DNA of 64,000 bases. Source: Pratylenchus scribneri. Lineage: Eukaryota > Nematoda > Chromadorea > Rhabditida > Pratylenchidae. Location of the stretch: NCBI GenBank assembly GCA_030063045.1, contig JAQSEB010000098.1, forward strand, positions 1,178,001 through 1,242,000, written 5' to 3'. The notes under the pieces were generated by a model. That model was not told the origin of the DNA. It saw only the letters and a list, made by a program, of their open reading frames with translations, and searched no databases. Of this stretch, positions 57,301-64,000 are shown piece by piece; position 1 is the first letter of the stretch, and each line of letters opens with the position of its first letter. Both the position numbers and the translations under genes were made by a program.

Positions 57301-60300
57301 GCCTTTAGCAAATTTGTGTGTGAATTTCGAATTGCCAAAAAATAACAATATTTAGGCCACATCCAAATTGGCAATATCCTCCAATTCCAATGTAATTTTA
57401 TTCAAAATTAAATTTGGCACAAATTGAAATTGCCCCAAAACCCATCATCCATTTTACTCCCAAAAGTGCTTTTTTTACCCATTCTTCATGCTCCGTTCCA
57501 AGTCGGACAAACTCAGGATCAAAACACTCATCGGCCCCAATTCATCCGCTGATTCCAGTTTGTGTGAATAATATTGGGATTAATATTTAATTCTGTTGGA
57601 TCAGAAGAAATTGAATGAATTTGACGGATAAAAAGGATAAATTTGTGTAAAAATTGGAGGAAAAATCTGAATTGGCTTGGGGCTAAAAACGTGGCCAAAT
57701 GAGCGGAGAAGAATATTGGAAAAGGGGAAATTGGGCAATCTGGCAGATGGATCGGCGAATTGGGGAGGGGCGGCTATGGCCATTGAATGAATTTGGCCCA
57801 AAATAAGTGGACGTAATCGATCATAATCCCCCTGCTTTGGAGGGCCAATCCATCAAAATATTTTTGGTAAAACATATAATCGACCATCGGTGGGATGGGG
57901 GAAATAAAGTCACTGGGGATGGGGAGGGGGCAGCTGAGGAAACAAATTTTAAAGCAAAGTAAATGTGGGGTTTTGGTTTAGATTTGAGCGGTGAATGATG
58001 GAATAGAAGGGATATAGGGGAATTGCGCAAAATATTAGTGAGGATGGAAGGATGGATTGGTCCTGCATCCATTTGGCTAATCGAAAGTTGGCACAAAGAG
58101 GGTTACGGAAGGGAGGAAATGGGGCTGCCCATTGCTCTATGGCCATGGACCTCTTTCAATTAGCGCATTACCGTAAATGGGAGGAAATGTGGGAAAATGG
58201 CGCCAAAAGGGCTGCTGAAAGTTATATAGGGGAAATGGGGGACGAAGTGCCATCTATTGGGTTTTTGCTCCCATATTTTGTCTGCTGAAAATGAGTCTAT
58301 CGATTCCCACGGGCGGGTCGCCCTTTTCATTTTTTTGGGCCAAATACTCATTCATATTCATTCATTCATTTTGTTCTATTTTTTGTGTATCCATGGGGAT
58401 GATCACATTTTCCCCTTCACCTGCTTTTGGCCGTCTCATCAAAAATCGGCATTTCCCCTACAAAAATTGTACGGCTACACAAATAAAAAAGTAGCACCAA
58501 AAAGTGGCATACCCCCCCCCCCTATCCTTTTAATGCTGCTCACATTTTTCCATTCCATTTGAGCCAAAATGGTTTGCCCCTTTCCCTTTTCCGCCAAATG
58601 TCTTATTTCCTGCCAACCACCTCTTTTTGTAAATATTTTACGCACTTTAACCCAAGAAAAAAGGCTTTCATAACTTTGGGAAGGGTCCACCTTAAAGGTA
58701 AAAGGAAGGGGAATCGATCCCTTCCCACTCTCGATTTGGCCATATTCCCGTTTCCATGGGGAAAAGGCTCCAAATAGAGTGGGGGGACAGGCGCTTTTTT
58801 GATGCCTTGGAACTTTGATGAAAAGGGAAAAGCAAATATATTTGCCTACGGGGAGATTCGGTTAAAAACAACAAGGGAATGTAGGAGGGAATTCCCTTTC
58901 AGGATTTAGAATCGGTGGGCCGTGCGCAGAACGAGAAAAGAAAAGAAGAAGATATTTGGGCATCCTTTTGGCCAAGGAGGGATGGCCCAATGGTGGCTTT
59001 CGAAAGGAGTGCGCATTAACAATTCTTTTCACACGGGCAAAAAAAGGGGGGGTGGAATATGTGGATGGACCGGGAGTTGGGGATAAGGGGACGAAATTTG
59101 TGCCATCCATGCTTTTTGCCCCATTCCTTGGACTTGTCTGGAGGATGGATGGCATTGACATCGCCCTGGAGGGGGAATGGATTCCATCCATTCATTTGCG
59201 CAATTCATCTTAAGATGGGGAATTGGGAGGAATGCTGGAAAGAGGGGGAGGGGGGAAGGACATGAAAACATGTGTTCATCCAAGTTGGGAAAAGTGCAGC
59301 CAAAAGAAGGGAAAGGAGTTGTTTCGAACAATGCCATTTTGCATTCCCCCAAAATACATAGATAGAGGAGAATGGGGCAAAGCCGGAAAGATGATTCCGG
59401 GCCAATTTGGTGTGATGTTGGAGAATGAATCGGCGCCAAAAAATGCCTTCGGGGCACGGCATGAAAACTGCTTGACGGAAATAAAGGAAAGAGGGCCGAC
59501 ATCAATGCCAAAAGGGATGAACAGAAATGGGCCCCCCAATGGGATGGGCCAAATAACCTCCTTGACAAATTGCCAAATAAAAATGGGTTTAATGGCCTTG
59601 TTTTATTTATTATTTTTGGGGACCATTCTAATGCATTTAGGAACGAATTGGAACAAAAAAGACAAAGAAGCGGGTTAAGGATGAAGGGAGGGAGGGAGGA
59701 TTGGGAGGTGGTGAGAAAGTTTCGAAAATGTGGCCATAGACCCTGGAGGGGGGGTTTGGGCCAGCCGAAGATTTGGTGGGACGGCAAAAGGCGAAAATTG
59801 TAGAGTATTGAATTACCGGCAGGGGCAAGGGCCGGGGAGCAATGTGAAATTTATTGCCTTGGGCGAAGGAAGATGAGGAGGGGAGTCGATATAAAGGATG
59901 AAGATGAGGAAGGGAAGAAGATGAAGAAGTTGATGAAGATAAGGAAATTGAGTGGATTTGGGGATCGCCAAAAGAGTTTAATGGCTTTTAGTGCCGAAAT
60001 GACCGACCAAACGGAGGACCTATAGTGTTATCCGGCTGCTGTTGATTCTATTTTAGTTTTGGGCAAAAGGGAGGGGGACACACTTCTCACCTTCCTTCCT
60101 TCTTATTTTCATTAAATTCACTAAAAAATTTGACACCTAAATAGCCAAAAAATGGCCAAAAAATTAAGAAAACTGACCCTCTTGTCCGATAAACCGACAT
60201 TGTCGTCCGCCTTCAAAAATTGTTGATTTGAATTTATTTTTGAATGGAATTAAATTGAGAATGAAGAAATGGAAGGAAAATGGGACAAATGTGCTGGCCA

Positions 60301-63300
60301 AAATGTGATGAAAATTGGTTGAGAATTTGAGCAAAGAGGAATCGATGGCACTTTTCGCACTTTTGGTGCGATGAATGAGGAGGAGCAATAAATAAACCAA
60401 AAATGGGGAAAAGGATTGAAAGAGTCAAAAGGCGGGAAGGAGGATTTGATGGTGGCCGTCCATCCAGCATATTGGCCATAGAGGGGAGGGGGAAGGGAAT
60501 GGGTGATGGATGGTTTTGGTCAAAAAAAGCAAATGTGCCTACAGCCTTCTTTCGGCTAATTTCCTGTTTCCTTTTGGGAGGCAACTCTTTGGTTTGGCCC
60601 CAAATACAAATCGACTTTTCGCATTTGATGGAGAAAATGGAAGTATTTAAATGGAAGAGAAAGAAAAAAAAGTTGAAATAATTTTGCCAAAATATCATTC
60701 TTCTAATGCTTTTCTCCTTTCATAATTTATATTCCACCTGATCAACTTTTCCAAACTGCCAACCCGTGGTTGTCCATTGTCCATATCGTCCGCACTCATC
60801 CCCCTCGAACCGGCCCCACCGTAAAAGGGCGACCGATGGTCAATGGCACGAGGGTCCACTGTGTTCGAAGATGCGATTCTGAAAAAAAGAATTCGAATAT
60901 TCAGATTGATATTTGCCTATTTGTGTTGATTGTCCCGCCGCTCCCTCCTTGATGATATGGCCCACCGAGGGATGAATCTGTGGCCGAATTTGGACGAAGA
61001 AAAAATTGCTCAAATTCTGGGGAAAGCAAAAATGATAAATCCTCCTCCTGGTGATAATTTCCACTTGGCAATGAAGACAATGAGGAAGAAGTGAATGGAG
61101 ATGGCGATGAAGAGGAGGTGGCCGAAGATTTGACTTCTTTTCTGAAGAAATGGAAAAGTGAAAAATATTATTATAAATAAAAATAAAGGATGAATAGGGA
61201 TTGGGGCCATTGGCCATCATTACATATTTTTTATTAAAAGTGGCCCATTTCCGTGATGGACATGGAATGTTTTGAAAGGGAGGAGAGAAGGCCATTGATT
61301 AGGGATGCAAATCTGCGGCTGGCAATAACATAGGAGGGGGGGATGGAAAGTGGCCTCGAGAAAGGATGACTCTTGAGGAATGAGGACACGGCAATTGATG
61401 GGCCCCAAGAATGTATGGGAATGACGCAAAGATTGGCCAACCAACAGAGAATGATTTTGCCATGATTTCTTCTCAATTTCCGCCCTCCTGGCAAAATAGG
61501 CAAAGGAAATGGAGGCGCCCATAAAATGGTCCATAAAAGAGGAAAGGAAAGTGTGAAAATGCCCAATTTAATGGCCTTTTTTGCCATAAAAACTTTTTGA
61601 TTCATCCAAAAAGTGAATTGTAATTAAAGAGAAATGGTTCAAACGGGGGTCATTGGGGGGTGGCGGAGGAGGATTTAGAATTGTCAATGTTTTTAGTCGA
61701 GACAAGAGAGGGGACAGAAAGGGGGAGGAAGGGGATTTGGCAAGTCAAAGAAAAGGAAGGGGAAAGGGGGGAAAGTGACAAGCTCTGGTTAAAAAAGAAG
61801 AAGAAGCCGACTCGGCCATGATGGGTGGCTGAAAAGGAGGAAATTCGCTGACAGCAGCTGGGCCATTGGGGGTTGGATGTGCAGCACTGACGGCATTTGG
61901 AGGATGGGCGAGAATGAATGAAATGAATGGAGGGAGGGAGGGAGGATGGATATTTGGAAATGGCCGGAATAAAGTGGGAAGGGGGATAATTGACAGCCAA
62001 CAATAAAGGGGGGGCACATCCTAAAGTTTACGGCAATTAAATTCGCCCGCATGAAAGGACTTTTTGAATGGGATGGACGGCAGGGATGGTAGAAGGCCGT
62101 GCGCAAATTAACGGGAAATTGGACAAAAATACGGGGAATATACAACAAAACATGAATTTTTTAGGGAAAGAGGGATCCGCACAAAAACAGCCCAAAAATT
62201 GGGCAAATGTGAATTGGGAATTGGAAGGAAGGAAGGAAAGAAGAAGTATGTTTTTGGGTGGGATGGGAAGCCGAATTCGCGCCCACCTTGCTGGGCCGCC
62301 GTTTTGGCTGAATATTTCATTGGCCAATGTCCTCCTCCTTTTTTGGGGAAAGGACCTATTGAAGGAAATTTGATAGCCGTTAAAAAGGAGAATGGATGGA
62401 AGGAGAAGGAGACCGTGGACAAATTCAATTGGCCCTCCGGCAATTCCAATTTTGAGCAATTTATTGGCCCCAAAGGGAGATGGAAAAATAGAGGAAAAAT
62501 ATGGAAAAAGAAGATGGGCCAACATCGGGTACAAAAACAACTTTAACCAATTTGAATGGCTTTTTGGCTTCAAAATTTATTCATTCCATTTCCAATTTCC
62601 ATGCATTTGAAACAACTCAAAAGGGAATGAATATAGGCAGGGGATGAGGAACATAGGCCATTTGCTCGTAAAAGGAAAACCAATTAAAGAACAACGAAGA
62701 AAGGAATAGAAAGAATGGAAGAGGGAATGAATACTAATTCTTTATGGCAAAAAGATTATTTTGGACATTGGCATTGATCGACGGCCAAAACATTGTTCGG
62801 AGGATTGGATGCCAAATGGCAATTAGCCGAACAAAAGCAGCCAAAAATGGGGCGGGGAAAAGGAGGGTGCGGAATCCGGCAACGGAAATCCGCTTTGCCG
62901 CGTTGAAAATAGTGGCCAAAAATGTTGAAAAAGGGAGTGGAGCACAGTTTTGTTTGGAGAGAATAGTTTGGATGTGAGGATGGAAGGAGGACAGGGGCAA
63001 ATTGGAATTGCCTCCCCGTTTAATGGGATGGAAAATGGCGGCAGCAAAAAGGGAGGAAAACCCGGGAAAAGGGGGAATGGGGATGAAGCCGCTGGCAAAG
63101 GGAAAATGGGGAAGTTGGGGTGGGGGACTCGCTTGGCAAAATTAAATTTCCCTGCGAGTTCGGCACAAAATGCCTGACGAGAATGGAAGGAGGAAAAGAA
63201 AAGGTGGAGGGGAAGGACAGGTCAAGAAGGAGGAAAAAGTGAAATGGCCAAAAGAATAAATGGATGGATTACATTTCAACAAATGGAGAAACAAAAGACA

Positions 63301-64000
63301 AAAGTGGCATTCATGAAAGGATTAATGAATTTAATGTTTTTTGCGCAAAAAAAACATCCAAAATTACAATAATCCATTTGCCCAAAATGCACCAAATTTC
63401 AATTGTTGGGAATTTGGCCCATTCATTAAAAGGTGGCTCGAATAGAAGGATGAAAAAATAGGCTTAATGCCTTTTTTGCTGTCGTCGTCGAATTTACCGC
63501 TCTATGAATTTTAGATTGAAAAAAAGAGGGGGTGGGTGGGGGCAAATGGATGGGCCATTTTGTTGATAAAATGGATGGCACAAATTGCCTTTTTTTGTTT
63601 CCCACGGCATTCAAAAATGGGCCAAAATGGATGGCATTTTTAGGGCATTAATGCATTTTTGGGGTAGATGCACCGATTTGAACAAATCGAGCATAAAATG
63701 TCAAAAGTGCAGCATTTTTTGAAGTTTAAATAAAAATGGGAGGAGGAAATTGCCGAATTGATTGGTCCCAGCAGTTTTGGGAGGACAGGCTTTTTGGGGG
63801 GAAATGAGCAGTGGGGGCGGAGGAGGGGATGAGGCCATTCCCGGGGGAATATTTTGGGGTGGCCAAGACCAAGATGGATCGAAATGAGGAAGGAGAAAAT
63901 GGAAGAACTTACAGGGACTTGAACAGAACACGGGAGACCAGCCAGGCAGCCAGTTTGGGCGACGATTGGTTGGGCAAAAGGCGAACAATGTGAGCAAAAA
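54354..64000 (-). CDS. Long single-pass membrane protein gene, 5' end beyond window
   Basis: A chain of exons in consistent phase: 63913 to at least 63998 (FAHIVRLLPNQSSPKLAAWL...), 60917-61141 (Ser-rich, then EEDLSFLLSPEFEQFFLRP), 60738-60878 (DPRAIDHRSPFYGG...RVGSLEKLIR), 60178-60210, 60091-60120, 56929-57069 (KYSQKYSRSLIHQNSLGHHH), 55575-55697 (MPEDPMLTDMMDYYFVRKT), 55122-55398, 54873-55077 and 54354-54793. One transmembrane helix lies in exon 55122-55398 (MCFLLLTGTVYIILAIYFV) followed by a basic stop-transfer stretch CIRRNRRR. The C-terminal tail is Gly-, Ala-, Gln- and His-rich. The intron 60879-60916 uses a GC donor (AATAG|GCAAAT). Further exons may lie in 57070-60090 and 61142-63912. 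I do not recognise the family; a scaffold or receptor-like protein is possible. Confidence 0.6.
57070..60090. other. Purine-rich intron region of the long membrane-protein gene
   Basis: About 3 kb with top-strand G/A-rich, low-complexity sequence (runs of GGAAGG, GAGGAGG type words, strongest 59200-60000). Many overlapping frames without motifs, including a 252-codon minus-strand frame (59029-59787) dominated by Pro/Phe/Ser. Taken as intron; small exons could be missed. Confidence 0.4.
61142..63912. other. Large intron of the long membrane-protein gene
   Basis: 2.8 kb between two in-phase exons (AAG TCC CT| and |A AAA GAA). Purine-rich on the top strand, with low-complexity frames such as 62037-62573 (-) lacking motifs. 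No other feature seen. Confidence 0.4.

Noticed and set aside
59029..59787. 252-codon minus-strand open frame
   Set aside because: Pro/Phe/Ser/His-rich product of purine-rich top-strand sequence, no motif, overlapped by other long frames; typical of a composition effect.
62037..62573. 178-codon minus-strand open frame
   Set aside because: Same purine-skew artefact; no motif and no splice partners in phase.

Overview
The window is eukaryotic nuclear DNA, most probably from a nematode and plausibly a plant-parasitic (tylenchid/cyst-nematode-like) one. Evidence for a nematode: short introns (about 40-100 bp) with TTTTAG or TTTCAG acceptors, two chemoreceptors of the nematode Sra/Sre superfamily, alternating Kunitz/lustrin domains, a KQT-1-like plus a divergent KQT-2-like potassium channel, and AT-rich intergenic DNA. 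Seven introns appear to use GC-AG ends; enrichment of these has been described in cyst nematodes, so the finer placement is inference only. Genes were built by hand: exons were joined where splice sites, reading phase and family motifs agree.

Layout. 0-2.6 kb: 3' part cut off of a SEC14-like CRAL-TRIO/GOLD gene (-). 4.6-5.7: Maf bZIP factor (-). 6.9-7.7: PRXL2/FAM213-type thioredoxin-fold protein (-). 8.86-9.29: a complete short hAT-like non-autonomous transposon with an 8-bp target duplication. 10.2-12.5: Sre-like chemoreceptor (+). 13.5-15.4: SLC17-type transporter (+). 15.6-17.0: delta-9 desaturase (-). 17.7-18.1: divergent eIF4E-like reading frame (-). 18.6-19.5: a minisatellite followed by a 170-bp tandem repeat. 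20.1-24.9: secreted multi-Kunitz/lustrin protein (+) whose large intron holds a complete prolyl 4-hydroxylase gene (-). 27.6-28.9: four-pass membrane protein (+). 29.1-30.4: second Sre-like receptor (-).

33.9-45.7: a very long KCNQ channel gene (+) with two candidate first coding exons and a 1-kb minisatellite in one intron. 45.9-47.4: EndoU-type ribonuclease gene (-) with a truncated leading domain. 47.6-50.4: a second, divergent KCNQ-like channel (+). 50.5-51.2: small secreted or membrane protein (-). 51.9-53.0: ZC2HC1 zinc-finger protein (-). 54.4 to beyond 64.0: a long single-pass membrane protein gene (-) with low-complexity regions and GA-rich introns.

Themes. Several genes fit cuticle/extracellular-matrix biology (the Kunitz/lustrin protein and the prolyl hydroxylase nested inside it), lipid handling (SEC14-like, desaturase), excitability (two KCNQ channels) and chemosensation (two receptors). 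No tRNA, rRNA, CRISPR or operon-like cluster was recognised. No clearly novel multi-gene system was found; the most unusual items are the nested hydroxylase, the paired conventional and divergent KCNQ genes, the partial EndoU duplication, the repeat family dispersed over three loci and the frequent GC-AG introns.
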